From contig NZ_CP046804.1 of assembly GCF_009763805.1 (NCBI RefSeq), positions 868,001 through 932,000 on the forward strand: a stretch of DNA of 64,000 bases, read 5' to 3'. Of this stretch, positions 51,969 to 60,769 are shown piece by piece; within the stretch, counting starts at the first letter, position 1; the number at the start of each line of letters is the position of its first letter. The DNA comes from Vibrio cidicii. Its GTDB lineage: Bacteria; Pseudomonadota; Gammaproteobacteria; Enterobacterales; Vibrionaceae. The notes beneath the pieces were generated by a model, which saw nothing but the letters and a program-made list of their open reading frames with translations, had not been told where the DNA came from and ran no database searches. Made by a program: the position numbers and the translations under genes.

Positions 51969-54452
51969 ATGAATAAAGCACTGCTGTCTTACACCATTTC
52001 TTTTATTGTGATCAGTTGGGCGAAAACTGCTCATTCGAGCGATATTGAGTTCAATACTGATCTACTGGATATCAAAGAGAAAGAAAGCATTGATGCGGGG
52101 GCATTCAAACAAGCTGGGTATATCGTTCCAGGCGAATACACTATGCAGCTGGTGGTGAATAATAACCCAATTGGTGAGCGTAAAGTGCGCTTTTATGAGC
52201 AAGAAACAAACAGCTCACAACTCTGTTTGAACGCCAGTTTGGCCGACGAGTTGGGTTTAAAAACGCATGAACAGGAACGTTTATTGACAGAGCCTGCGCT
52301 GACGAGTTTGCAAGGAGAGACCTGTTACGATCCTGCGGTACTGGAAGGCATGCTTATTAAAGCGGATCTTGGTAAGGACACGCTGAGTATCTCAGTTCCA
52401 CAAGCTTATCGAGATTATGTCAGCGAATATTGGGATCCGCCGTCACGTTGGAATGAAGGGGTGAACGGAGCACTGCTTGACTATAACCTCAACCTTCGTG
52501 AAAGCCATACACAGCGCGGTGATAGCACTAGCCTAAGTGCTTATGGTGTTGCCGGTGCCAACATAGAGGCGTGGCGACTAAGAGCTCATTGGCAAAGCCG
52601 TTACGAGCATAGACAAGACAAAGATGGCCAAGATCAGTCGCAAAGTGATTTTGAAGTTAACCGCGTTTACGCCTACCGTGCTTTGCCGGAATTACGCGCG
52701 AAATTAACCTTGGGCGAGCAAGATCTGGGCAATTCCGTCTTTGATGGCTTCCAGTTTACTGGTGCATCGCTGAATAGCGATGACAGAATGCTACCGCCAA
52801 ACTTACGTGGTTATGCGCCTGAAGTGGTCGGCATTGCTAAAACCAATGCCAAGGTAGTGATCAGTCAACAAGGTCGAGTTTTGTACGAAACCCAGGTCGC
52901 CTCAGGGCCATTTCGTATTCAAGACATCAGTAGCGCCGTGAGTGGTACGCTGGATGTCCGTGTGGAAGAACAAGATGGCTCGGTACAAACCTTTCAGGTC
53001 AACACCGCCAACATCCCGTATCTTTCACGCCCAGGTTCAGTTCGCTACAAGTTTAATGGCGGCAAAATCAATACCGCAACTCATGAAATGGATGGCCCGG
53101 CGTTCGCCAGTGCCGAGTTTTCTTGGGGGGTGAGTAATGGTTGGTCGCTACTGGGTGGCGCACTGCTCAGTGATGGCTACGATGCTTTGTCGATTGGTGT
53201 CGGTCGAGACTTGCTGCAATTTGGTGCCGTTTCCTTTGATGTTACGGAGTCTTATGCGCGTCTGGATGAAGGCAGCAAAATGGGCAGTTCATACCGAATC
53301 AACTACTCGAAGAGTTTTGAAGAGTATGAAAGCCAAGTTGCGTTTGCCGGATACCGCTTCTCGGATCGTGATTTCATGAACATGAACGACTACTTGGCGG
53401 CACAAAAGGTCGGTGAGCCTTATCGCGGCGGCTCTAAAGAAGTGTACAGCGTAGTACTCAGTAAGCAGTTTAAAGAGGCTAGCTTGGGCGCTTATCTTGA
53501 CTATACGCATCAATCTTATTGGTCACAGGAAGACAGTGACAGGATCAGCCTTTCTCTGTCACACAGTTTTGATATTAAAGACTGGCGCGGGCTATCCGCT
53601 TCACTGAATGCTTACCATAACAAACAAAGCAACCTGACTGACAATGGACTCTATTTTAGCCTTTCAGTGCCTTTCGGCGGTAGCAAACATGTCAGTTACA
53701 ATGTATCGAGTAATGCAGGTAAAACCACCAATAGTATGAGCTATTACGATCGCATTGATGAACGTAACAGCTACTCGGTCACGGCTTCAACGTCGCCTAG
53801 CGGCGAAAGTGCCAGTGGCTTCTATACTCATACAGGTGACAAAGCCACGGTGATGGCCAACGTTAGCCATATGTCGGGGAATTCAACTTCCCTTGGGCTT
53901 TCCTTAAACGGTGGCATTACCGCGACAGGCGAGGGCGCTGCGCTGCATCGCGTCGGAATGATGGGCGGTAGCCGGATCATGATCGATACCGATGGTGCGA
54001 AAGATGTACCTGTGCATGCAGGTGGTCTGGTGACCTACAGCGATAAGCATGGTAAGGCCGTGGTTGCGGATGTTTCGAGTTATCACCGTCAACGCACCAG
54101 CATTGATGTGGATAAATTAGGTGAAGAAGCTGAACCTATGGGCACACCCGTCTCGATGGGCACCCTAACGGAAGGGGCGATTGGCTACCGTCACTTTGAC
54201 ATGCTCAGCGGCAGCAAACGCATGGTTGAACTGGTGAAAGCCGATGGTAAAGCCATTCCGTTTGCGACTGAAGTGTTTAATGAGAAAGGGCAACCCCTTG
54301 GTATGGTTGGTGAAGATGGTATGGCGTACTTAGCCGGCTTACATGAAGGCGGCATCATCGAAGCGCGTTTGGGTAACAACAAACAGTGCCATATTCAATT
54401 GCCAGCACCGTTACCGAGTGCAGAAACCTTGGCAAAACTAGCATGCCTGTAA
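51969..54452 (+). CDS. Fimbrial usher
   Basis: An 827-residue outer-membrane usher of the FimD/PapC family. The order is: signal peptide, N-terminal chaperone-binding domain (IEFNTDLLDIKEKESIDAGAFKQAGYIVPGEY in pattern), 24-strand barrel, plug domain (LRGYAPEVVGIAKTNAKVVISQQGRVLYETQVASGPF in pattern), and C-terminal domains ending with a cysteine pair (CHIQLPAPLPSAETLAKLACL-like). It exports and polymerises pilin-chaperone complexes. The reading frame is intact. Confidence 0.94.
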   Translation: MNKALLSYTISFIVISWAKTAHSSDIEFNTDLLDIKEKESIDAGAFKQAGYIVPGEYTMQLVVNNNPIGERKVRFYEQETNSSQLCLNASLADELGLKTHEQERLLTEPALTSLQGETCYDPAVLEGMLIKADLGKDTLSISVPQAYRDYVSEYWDPPSRWNEGVNGALLDYNLNLRESHTQRGDSTSLSAYGVAGANIEAWRLRAHWQSRYEHRQDKDGQDQSQSDFEVNRVYAYRALPELRAKLTLGEQDLGNSVFDGFQFTGASLNSDDRMLPPNLRGYAPEVVGIAKTNAKVVISQQGRVLYETQVASGPFRIQDISSAVSGTLDVRVEEQDGSVQTFQVNTANIPYLSRPGSVRYKFNGGKINTATHEMDGPAFASAEFSWGVSNGWSLLGGALLSDGYDALSIGVGRDLLQFGAVSFDVTESYARLDEGSKMGSSYRINYSKSFEEYESQVAFAGYRFSDRDFMNMNDYLAAQKVGEPYRGGSKEVYSVVLSKQFKEASLGAYLDYTHQSYWSQEDSDRISLSLSHSFDIKDWRGLSASLNAYHNKQSNLTDNGLYFSLSVPFGGSKHVSYNVSSNAGKTTNSMSYYDRIDERNSYSVTASTSPSGESASGFYTHTGDKATVMANVSHMSGNSTSLGLSLNGGITATGEGAALHRVGMMGGSRIMIDTDGAKDVPVHAGGLVTYSDKHGKAVVADVSSYHRQRTSIDVDKLGEEAEPMGTPVSMGTLTEGAIGYRHFDMLSGSKRMVELVKADGKAIPFATEVFNEKGQPLGMVGEDGMAYLAGLHEGGIIEARLGNNKQCHIQLPAPLPSAETLAKLACL

Positions 54453-54502
54453 GGCGTGCTAGGTTGCCGATGACTGTTTAAACCAGATTGAGATAAACCG
54501 AT

Positions 54503-55247
54503 ATGATCAATAAACTTCTATGTAGTGTTTCACTTTTACTGACTTTGCTTGCAGGTCAGGCACAGGCGGCGGTCTCGTTAGACAGAAACCCGGGTGATTT
54601 ACCCGGGGGAAGCCAAATCCATGAGCTTAACTATTCGCAACAACAACAAAACCTTGCCTTATCTCGCTCAAGCTTGGCTTGAAGACAGTGAAGGCAACAA
54701 AATCAACAGCCCTTTTACCGTGTTACCGCCAGTGCAACGTTTAGAGCCCGGCGCGGAAAGCTTAATTAAAATTCAAGCATTGCCGATGTTTAAGCAACTA
54801 CCTCAAGATAGAGAAAGCTTGTTCTACTTTAGCCTGCGAGAAGTGCCACCACGCAGTGATAAGCCGAACACGCTGCAGTTGGCTCTGCAAACGCGCATTA
54901 AGTTCTTTTACCGCCCAGCGAGCCTCTTGATCGAGCCCGGCAGCAACAAAGCTCCGTGGCAGGAGAAATTAACACTGCAGCAAGTGGCGGGAAAATATCA
55001 GCTGAACAATCCCACCCCTTATTATGTGACGATTGTGGCCGCAGCAACGAGTGTAAAAAATGAAGGCATTGAGGGATTTGAAGCAGTCATGATTGCGCCA
55101 AACAGCAGTGTTGAGCTCAACGTAGCGACTGCCAAACTCGGCGCAAATCCAACCTTTACTTATGTCGATGACTTTGGCGGGCGCAGAACCATCAGCTATC
55201 AGTGTGAAAACAGTTGTCGTTTCGTGGCAGAAAAAGAGGCCAAGTGA
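54503..55247 (+). CDS. Fimbrial chaperone (one frameshift)
   Basis: PapD/FimC-type periplasmic chaperone, 247 residues when corrected. Signal peptide LLCSVSLLLTLLAGQAQA; the corrected sequence reads AVSLDRTRVIYPGEAKSMSLTIRN, the standard start with the basic cleft residue. The subunit-binding strand is PNTLQLALQTRIKFFYRP. In this sequence one extra A in the AAA at 54586-54588 shifts the frame. It lies 50 nt after the usher, in the same operon. Confidence 0.92.
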
Positions 55248-55257
55248 GGAAGTAAAC

Positions 55258-55833
55258 ATGATGTGCAGTTCACATGAGGCGGCGCAGGCTGCCAACCGGG
55301 GCAAAAGATGGCGCAAAAGCTGGGTCGCCGCGCTGCCACTGTTGCCACTCTGGCTACCTTTTTACGTCGTGGCGGGCAGCCAAGAACTGCTGCTGACCAT
55401 TACCGCCGAGGTGGTGGGTCAGCCATGCTCACTGCGTCCGGGGGATGAAATCATTCCTGTCGATTTTGGCAATATTAACAATAAAGAACTGTTACGCGAT
55501 GGCAGAACCCCAAGTAGGTCGTTTCAGTTGCATCTTGATGAGTGCGAGCCCTCTATCGCAGACAGTGTCAGCGTCACGTTTTCCGGGGTAGCCAGTGAAG
55601 AGAGCGCGCTATTGGCACTCTCTGCTAACAGTCAGGCAAAAGGCATTGCGATAGGGCTAGAGCAAGGTGGCCAAGCGTTACCGATTAACAAGCCAAGCCG
55701 AGCTTTAACGATAACGCAGGGCAGTAATGTACTTGATTTTGCCGCTTATGTGCAGCTATTGCCTTCAGCACAAACCGGGGTGACGCCGGGGAACTTTAAT
55801 GCCACCGCCAATTTTACGCTGGATTATGACTAA
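55258..55833 (+). CDS. Minor fimbrial subunit
   Basis: A 191-residue pilin with a long basic signal region (RGKRWRKSWVAALPLLPLWLPFYVVAG) and the pilin pattern TITAEVVGQPCSLRPG, LHLDECEPS and the end GNFNATANFTLDYD. It resembles the major subunit but is shorter at the end and more divergent; likely adaptor or tip subunit. The stop codon lies inside the start of the reverse transcriptase gene (8-nt overlap). Confidence 0.88.
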   Translation: MMCSSHEAAQAANRGKRWRKSWVAALPLLPLWLPFYVVAGSQELLLTITAEVVGQPCSLRPGDEIIPVDFGNINNKELLRDGRTPSRSFQLHLDECEPSIADSVSVTFSGVASEESALLALSANSQAKGIAIGLEQGGQALPINKPSRALTITQGSNVLDFAAYVQLLPSAQTGVTPGNFNATANFTLDYD

Positions 55834-56785
55834 CCCCTATCCCTTGATGCATTTGGAGCAGGCTTGGCAACTGGCGTTCCAATGGGTGTGCAAACGCCGA
55901 CGCCATTACCCAGCTAACGCGGATATATGGCATTTACGTTTTCACTGGCCGAACCATTCGCAAAAACTGTTAAGTCGTGTTCTGGCCGGCGATTACCGAT
56001 TAAGTGCCATGAAGGTGATAGGGCAGCATGCCTTATGGTCCGCTCAAGATGCATTAGTGCTTAAATGGGTCGCATTGCAATGCGCGCCATGGCTTCCTAT
56101 ACATCCACGTTGTGAGCATGGTTTAGGAATGGGGGTGACAGCGTCCAGAACTCGTCTAGAGCGGTTTTTAAATGAGGCCAAAGGCAGTTCCCCATTTGTG
56201 ATGCGTACCGATATTCGTGGTTATTATCGGCATATCAATAAAAATCAGGTACTAGAACGGGTAGTGGCTTCGCTGCCATCGCCGATTTGGCGAGAGTTGA
56301 TTCGGCAATACCTCTATTACACGGTGGAAGATGGCGGGGAGTTTTACACACCCGAATCTGGCATTGGGCGGGGTTGTGCTTTGAGCCCACTGATCGGGGC
56401 CAGTTTGCTTTACGCCATAGACAGCGATTTTGCACAGCGCCCCGATCTCTATTACGCCCGCTATATGGATGATTTTATTATTCTAGCCCGTAGCCGTTGG
56501 CGGCTTCGACGGGCCATTGCCACCTTACGCAGCCATTTGGCCGAAGGCGGCTTTTCACTTCACCCAGACAAAACCCAGATAGGTAAACTCACCAAAGGGT
56601 TCGATTGGCTGGGTGGTTGGTATAACGAGCAGGGAAGAGTGGGCATTGCGCTGCGCGCCCTGCACCATTACCGTACCCGATCTCTGCGGCTTTATGAGCA
56701 AGCTCGTCGGCTAGGATATTCCCATCAGGAGTGCCTAGTGCGAGTGCAGAATTATCGGGTACGGTGGAGAAGATGTTTTATATGA
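55826..56785 (+). CDS. Reverse transcriptase embedded in the fimbrial operon
   Basis: A 319-residue free-standing RNA-dependent DNA polymerase. Catalytic residues: D129 in RTDIRGYY and the YMDD pair D215-D216 in YARYMDDFIIL. GRGCALSP (181-188) has the SP ending of group II/retron-like enzymes, not the SQ of diversity-generating retroelements. HPDKT at 246-250 and GFDWLGGWY at 258-266 follow. No endonuclease, maturase or partner domain is seen. ATG 55826 overlaps the minor pilin stop by 8 nt and its TGA overlaps the next gene's ATG by 4 nt (ATGA), so it is read with the pilus genes. The family subgroup cannot be named; it is not an intron remnant as no domain V or VI was found around it. Function unknown. 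Confidence 0.9.
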   Translation: MTNPYPLMHLEQAWQLAFQWVCKRRRHYPANADIWHLRFHWPNHSQKLLSRVLAGDYRLSAMKVIGQHALWSAQDALVLKWVALQCAPWLPIHPRCEHGLGMGVTASRTRLERFLNEAKGSSPFVMRTDIRGYYRHINKNQVLERVVASLPSPIWRELIRQYLYYTVEDGGEFYTPESGIGRGCALSPLIGASLLYAIDSDFAQRPDLYYARYMDDFIILARSRWRLRRAIATLRSHLAEGGFSLHPDKTQIGKLTKGFDWLGGWYNEQGRVGIALRALHHYRTRSLRLYEQARRLGYSHQECLVRVQNYRVRWRRCFI

Positions 56786-57662
56786 TAGGAATCTCTAACA
56801 CATTCCATATACAATCTCGGAACATGTACGGGACTTGCGTGAAGTTTCTAGCTGGTAACAGCAAAAAGTTATCTCGTACCGTTATGATACTAGCTGGTAT
56901 AATCGTTGGAGGTCTCCAGGAAACCTCCGCTGCTCCATACACGGTCTATAAAACTGATGAAACACACTACAAAATACAATTCGATGTTAACTACCCTGGG
57001 TTCTACGAGGAGTGGGGCACAGGCTCGGCGGAGAATCTAGGTTCTGCTATTGAAGTGACATACTACTACTTGGCAGGTCACAAACGCTTGGGTACCACCG
57101 GCCAACAATGCGTTCAAGACAAAATGTATCCTCGTCAGGTGTATACGGACGTGGACCACGAAGACCACGTGCGCGCGATCCGGGGGTGTTGGAAAAGGTA
57201 AACTCGTGCGTATTTGACGTCGAGGTTATAAACAGTAGTGAACCTGGGGACATACGATGGAGTGGGTTACTAATCAGGGTTACCACGGAAGAAAACAGCG
57301 GACAACGAGTCAACATACGTTTTATGGAAGAGATGTCGCTGGAACCTGAACCTAACTCGTGCTCTGTTTCGCTCGACCCTATGGATTTTGGGATAATACC
57401 TCCTAACTCGACACCGTCGCACTCGGCCGATCTACTCATATCTTGCTCGCGGGACGCTTCTATTACCGTGACCACCAACGGAGGTCTACCGTTCAACGAT
57501 CAGGCTTCTGGTACCGTTATCGAATTTACTGATCCACCGGAGTTCGTACTCAGTTCCTGTTCCAAGTTTTGTATTGTACCTATAGAGGGGCGTATGAAAA
57601 AGACTCCTAACCGTGCTGGAACGTATAAATGGTTCGTTCCTGTTGTAGTGGAGTATCTATAG
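56782..57662 (+). CDS. Putative fimbrial tip subunit or adhesin (one frameshift)
   Basis: About 293 residues when corrected. A long N-region leads to a signal-like segment (LSRTVMILAGIIVGGLQETSAAP). The second half has a pilin-like domain: CSVSLDPMDFGIIPPNS, ADLLISCSRDASITVTTNGGLPF and the end GTYKWFVPVVVEYL, with paired cysteines. The first half (APYTVYKTDETHYKIQFDV on) is not recognised and may be the binding domain. The frame breaks in the G run at 57182-57186; one missing G joins HVRAIRG to VLEKVNSCVFDV. Codon choice (many ATA, CCT, TCG) differs from the neighbouring genes, which suggests separate origin. The reading across the break is inferred. Confidence 0.65.
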
Positions 57663-57753
57663 GTTACGTCCTAAACCCGACTCGTGAAGTGCCTACTCGC
57701 CTCCGTCGTCGTATGCTGGTTCTTTCCTTTTCTTCGGCTGGATGGCTTCCGTG

Positions 57754-57819
57754 GTGGGTGTAACCCACTTTTGGTCACCAGTGAACGGATACCCGCCTGA
57801 ATGCTTCCGGCGGGCTTTT
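57754..57819 (+). terminator. Two consecutive hairpins ending the fimbrial operon
   Basis: First GTGGGT-GTA-ACCCAC-TTTT at 57754-57772, then CCCGCC with inner GAA/TTC and GGCGGG followed by CTTTT at 57792-57819. Both have T-runs; tandem terminators about 90 and 130 nt after the last subunit gene. Confidence 0.75.
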
Positions 57820-58509
57820 CCGTCTTAGAATACTAAGAACTATGTGCTTGGGCCTCCCTCACCCTCCAGCGTATGCTTAAACCCGTAGCTGGGAGCGGGC
57901 AACTAATGGTGATGGACTTGCTAGACTATTCGCTTTTACCATATGGGCCTGCCGGGTGTTATATTTATCCTCGGGTGGCCTCATATGGTCGAAAATACTC
58001 TATGAGTTTTACTACAGGATCTCCTCAATCCCTGATGTGATATCCGTGATGATTGCGGTTCTCAGCATGATCCGGTCCAGTACTGAAAGGTCTCCCTTCG
58101 GTTGGGATCCTCCGTCTTAATCTGTCGTCCTTCTCTCAGCCTGTTCAGTATTATCGTTACTGTGCTGGTATACTGGAAACCGGAGTTAACGAATTTACTC
58201 GCTGTCGACGGGGGTCTCATTATACCTCTGGAGTGAGGATGGGTTAATCTTCCGACTTATTGGTAGTACTAAATGTCTAAATTCAGCTAAACGATGGTGT
58301 TTGTACCTAACTAGTCGTCGAGCTAAAACCATGTTTTAGAACGGTTACAACTCCAATTCCCTTCACTTGATATTCCATATGAATGTGGATGCGATAGACA
58401 TCCGCCTTCAGGGGTAAGGCAAACCGGCGACCTATCAGCCAAAGGCTTCTCCCACTTTCTTTATCTCTCTTTTTCACCTCTGGCCCCTGAACGACAAAGT
58501 GGCTATCCC
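57820..58509. other. Non-coding tract after the fimbrial operon
   Basis: About 690 bp with stops in all frames at short intervals, no ribosome site and no gene recognised. The composition is unlike the core genes (mixed, many CCTCC/TCGTC runs). No copy of the reverse transcriptase or tip-subunit sequence was spotted by eye. Its right part leads into the decayed copy of the small secreted gene. It could be decayed DNA or hold an unrecognised RNA. Confidence 0.5.
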
Positions 58510-58737
58510 TTCTCTCTTTTCATGGTCCGCCTTATCTCATTTTTTGGTGCACCTGGTCACGTTATCAAACTGTGAACGATTCATCACCCCACCAGTGCGG
58601 TTAGCACTCAAGCCTCTGCCATGGCGATCGGTTCTGCCACTGCCATCAGCTTGGGGATAAGTAAGGGGTAAAGCTAGCGGTGAAAGGCCCAGCTCCTAAG
58701 ATCCTGTAATATGTACCGTCCACCCGCTACTACGTGC
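58510..58737 (+). pseudogene. Decayed copy of the small secreted-protein gene at 58986
   Basis: Aligns with about 59000-59227 of the intact gene: CTGGTCACG in the signal region, then a 53-nt block differing at one base (58594-58646), then about 70% similarity to CCGCTACTACG. It has frame breaks and stops (for example TAAGGGGTAA) and no start codon. A duplicate that has lost function. Confidence 0.75.
58594..58646 (+). repeat. 53-nt near-identical direct repeat, copy 1
   Basis: Begins AGTGCGGTTAGCAC and ends GCCACTGCCAT. It differs at one position (T/C) from 59088-59140, though sequence on both sides is only about 60-70% similar. Confidence 0.85.
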
Positions 58738-58749
58738 CTTTCTTTACTA

Positions 58750-58900
58750 GGCGGCTGGCTCTGAACGAGACCGCGCAATTTGTTTCAATCGCGCTTTGTA
58801 GCAAAAGAAAGATATATTCTCAATGTGCTGATTTTTATAATTATTCCGAATTATTCTCCGCATGACATTCCTCGTTATCGTGATGGATTATGGTTGTGCC
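58750..58900 (+). repeat. Leader repeat, copy A (before the intact gene)
   Basis: Resembles 60533-60660: both contain GCTGG-TCTG, CAATCG-GCTTT-TAGC, AAAGAAAGAT-TATTCTCAA and a CCGAAT-TTC-C-GCATG segment in the same order. Each copy lies about 90-110 nt before a member of the small secreted-protein family, so it is an old duplicated promoter or leader. Confidence 0.7.
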
Positions 58901-58985
58901 TAAAGGGTTTAGGCTAACGGAGGATTAGTCTGTCCTTGGCTTCTCTCCCTACCATTAACTCTCATTGTAATTACAGGAACCTATA

Positions 58986-59417
58986 ATGAAAAAGATGCAA
59001 TTCACCTCTTTAGTGGCGTGTACCGCTTTGGCATTGTTTGGCGCAGCTGGTCACGCTCACGCTACTACGAGCGAATTTTCGCCTGTTAGTGCGGTTAGCA
59101 CCCAAGCCTCTGCCATGGCGATCGGTTCTGCCACTGCCATTCAGATTGCGGATAAGCAAGGGGTAAAGCTTGCAGTGAAGGCCAATGCCCTGAAGCAGCT
59201 GTATGAAACACTGTCTATCCGCTACTACGATCAAAACGGTGTACTTCTCGCACAAGACGAATATGGCTATGGTACGCACGATATTGATCGATTGCTCAAT
59301 GTTGAAGCGATCAAAACCTTTTCACAACCGATTAAAGTGATTCTCGTGACTATTCAAGACGAAAGTGGGGTTGCACTAGAGAGTAAAGAGGCAGAGTTAA
59401 CCAATATCGGTGTGTAG
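58986..59417 (+). CDS. Small secreted protein (DUF3316-like?)
   Basis: A 143-residue protein with a signal peptide (LVACTALALFGAAGHAHA, cleavage near residue 27). The mature part of about 115 residues is a beta-rich domain with VKANALKQLYETLSIRYYDQNGVLL and IKVILVTIQDESGVALESKEAELTN. Length and pattern suggest the Vibrio DUF3316 group, but this assignment is from memory and weak. The ribosome site is CAGGAACC. It is the only intact member of three local copies and has a strong terminator. Likely periplasmic; role unknown. Confidence 0.7.
   Translation: MKKMQFTSLVACTALALFGAAGHAHATTSEFSPVSAVSTQASAMAIGSATAIQIADKQGVKLAVKANALKQLYETLSIRYYDQNGVLLAQDEYGYGTHDIDRLLNVEAIKTFSQPIKVILVTIQDESGVALESKEAELTNIGV
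59088..59140 (+). repeat. 53-nt near-identical direct repeat, copy 2
   Basis: Inside the intact secreted-protein gene, coding SAVSTQASAMAIGSATAI. Partner of 58594-58646. Confidence 0.85.
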
Positions 59418-59443
59418 TTTTTTAGCGCATTGTTAACTGGTTT

Positions 59444-59473
59444 AAGCGCCCACATATAACGGGCGCTTTTTTA
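59444..59473 (+). terminator. Terminator of the small secreted-protein gene
   Basis: AAGCGCCC / GGGCGCTT stem followed by TTTT. Confidence 0.9.
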
Positions 59474-60058
59474 TGCCCGCCATGTGGCCTTTTGCGGTTA
59501 AGTTGAGCCTGCCGGTGGGATTCTTCGGTTACTTATGAACGGTGTTGCTCTGAGACTTACAACAAGTGAAAAAGGAGCCCAACAAGCCGCTGGGATTAAG
59601 TCTGACAGATTTCGCTACTGTTACTTGCAAGCAGATACTCTGAGCGCACAACTATTGTTACGTTTCTCGGCGATGCTTACCTAGGGCTTCGCTTCCCTTG
59701 ACTATCCGCTGCATGAACCTTGGTTGCGACTTCATTGGTTCCATCATGCTAATGAATTCGTTTATTTCTATCATCATTATCTATTATTCCGCTTAATGTA
59801 AATATTTGTTTTTATGGAGATTATTTGTCAATCTTTGGTATTTTTACATTCTCATTCGCTTCTATAACAATGGCGCTTGGTTGAGGGTGTTTGCACTGGT
59901 CGAATTTTCTTGTGTGTCTAGTGCACGAGGAAAGGGCTTTGACTCTTAGCTACACGGACTTTGTCTTATCCAACTGCTAAAGCGTATCGATCGAATTTGA
60001 CCTCGCTTTTTTTCCGTTGAGAACTCAATCAGCATTTTCACTATTGTGGAGTACCAAG
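59474..60058. other. 585-bp intergenic region
   Basis: Nothing recognised except the ribosome site of the receiver-like gene (GTGGAG at 60046-60051). AT-rich in its right half. Confidence 0.4.
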
Positions 60059-60463
60059 ATGAATATTTTAGTTGTGAGTGAATACCCTATTATTCGGGAG
60101 CTCCTCCGTTCTGCTCTTAGACCGCTCAGTCATATCACCCATATCCAGTTATCTGGTGGGAATGATCTCAACGTTATTAAACAAAAAGTGGATACGGGCA
60201 GTCATGATCTAGTGATTTATGATTTGGATTCAGTCAAAAAGGATACCGCAAACGTCATTGCTTCCATGCTGGATGCGATTAACGATAAGCAGTTGGTCAA
60301 GTATGGTTTGTCCTCATTGATTGTCATGTCTAACGAGGCTCAAATTGGCCATTTTCACAGCGTGCTCGATTTTTGTCAGCACTGTGTGATAACCAAACCT
60401 TTTACATTCAAGGATGTTCAGCAGGTTGTAAAAAATATTGGTTTTTTCCCGAACCTCAACTAA
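60059..60463 (+). CDS. Stand-alone receiver-like (CheY-fold) protein
   Basis: A 134-residue protein with a response-regulator receiver fold: NILVVSEYPIIRELLRSAL at the start, HDLVIYDLDS with the candidate phospho-accepting Asp, SLIVMSNEA and the conserved Lys in VITKPFTFKDV. The acidic pair after strand 1 is reduced (SEY), so phosphorylation may be weak or absent. No output domain. ATG 60059 is chosen because GGAG lies 8 nt upstream; an in-frame alternative codon at 60017 adds an unlikely N-terminus. No kinase gene is in the window. Confidence 0.75.
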   Translation: MNILVVSEYPIIRELLRSALRPLSHITHIQLSGGNDLNVIKQKVDTGSHDLVIYDLDSVKKDTANVIASMLDAINDKQLVKYGLSSLIVMSNEAQIGHFHSVLDFCQHCVITKPFTFKDVQQVVKNIGFFPNLN

Positions 60464-60769
60464 TAAAAGCGGAGCTAACCCCGGGCCAAAGTGATATCCC
60501 CCCTGGCTAGGTTGCGTCCCGTTCTGCCATATACGGCTGGATCTGTTCGCCACTCGGCCTTTTTGTGCCAATCGTGCTTTTTAGCGAAAGAAAGATTTAT
60601 TCTCAACGTACAGATTTTGAATCATGCCGAATGTTCCCTGCATGGCATACTGCTTTCTCCCGTTGGACTATAAGATTGCCTCTTGGCGTGGGCTTATTGG
60701 TGTGCAAAATAATCAACCGTTTTAAGTCCTCGATATTTACTTTTATCAAACTCCCAACAAAGGACACTC
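60464..60769. other. 306-bp intergenic region with leader repeat B
   Basis: Holds the leader repeat (60533-60660) and the presumed promoter of the deleted paralog; otherwise nothing recognised. Confidence 0.4.
60533..60660 (+). repeat. Leader repeat, copy B (before the deleted paralog)
   Basis: Partner of 58750-58900; shared order of short blocks as described there. Confidence 0.7.

Noticed and set aside
55826..58985. A diversity-generating retroelement (reverse transcriptase with template and variable repeats)
   Set aside because: The enzyme has GxxxSP (GRGCALSP) where DGR enzymes have GxxxSQ, no accessory Avd-like gene is seen, and the repeated block lies in another gene with mixed base changes instead of changes at adenines only.
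57663..58985. Prophage remnant
   Set aside because: No phage gene, integrase or attachment repeat is seen; only the decayed copy of the small secreted gene is recognisable.
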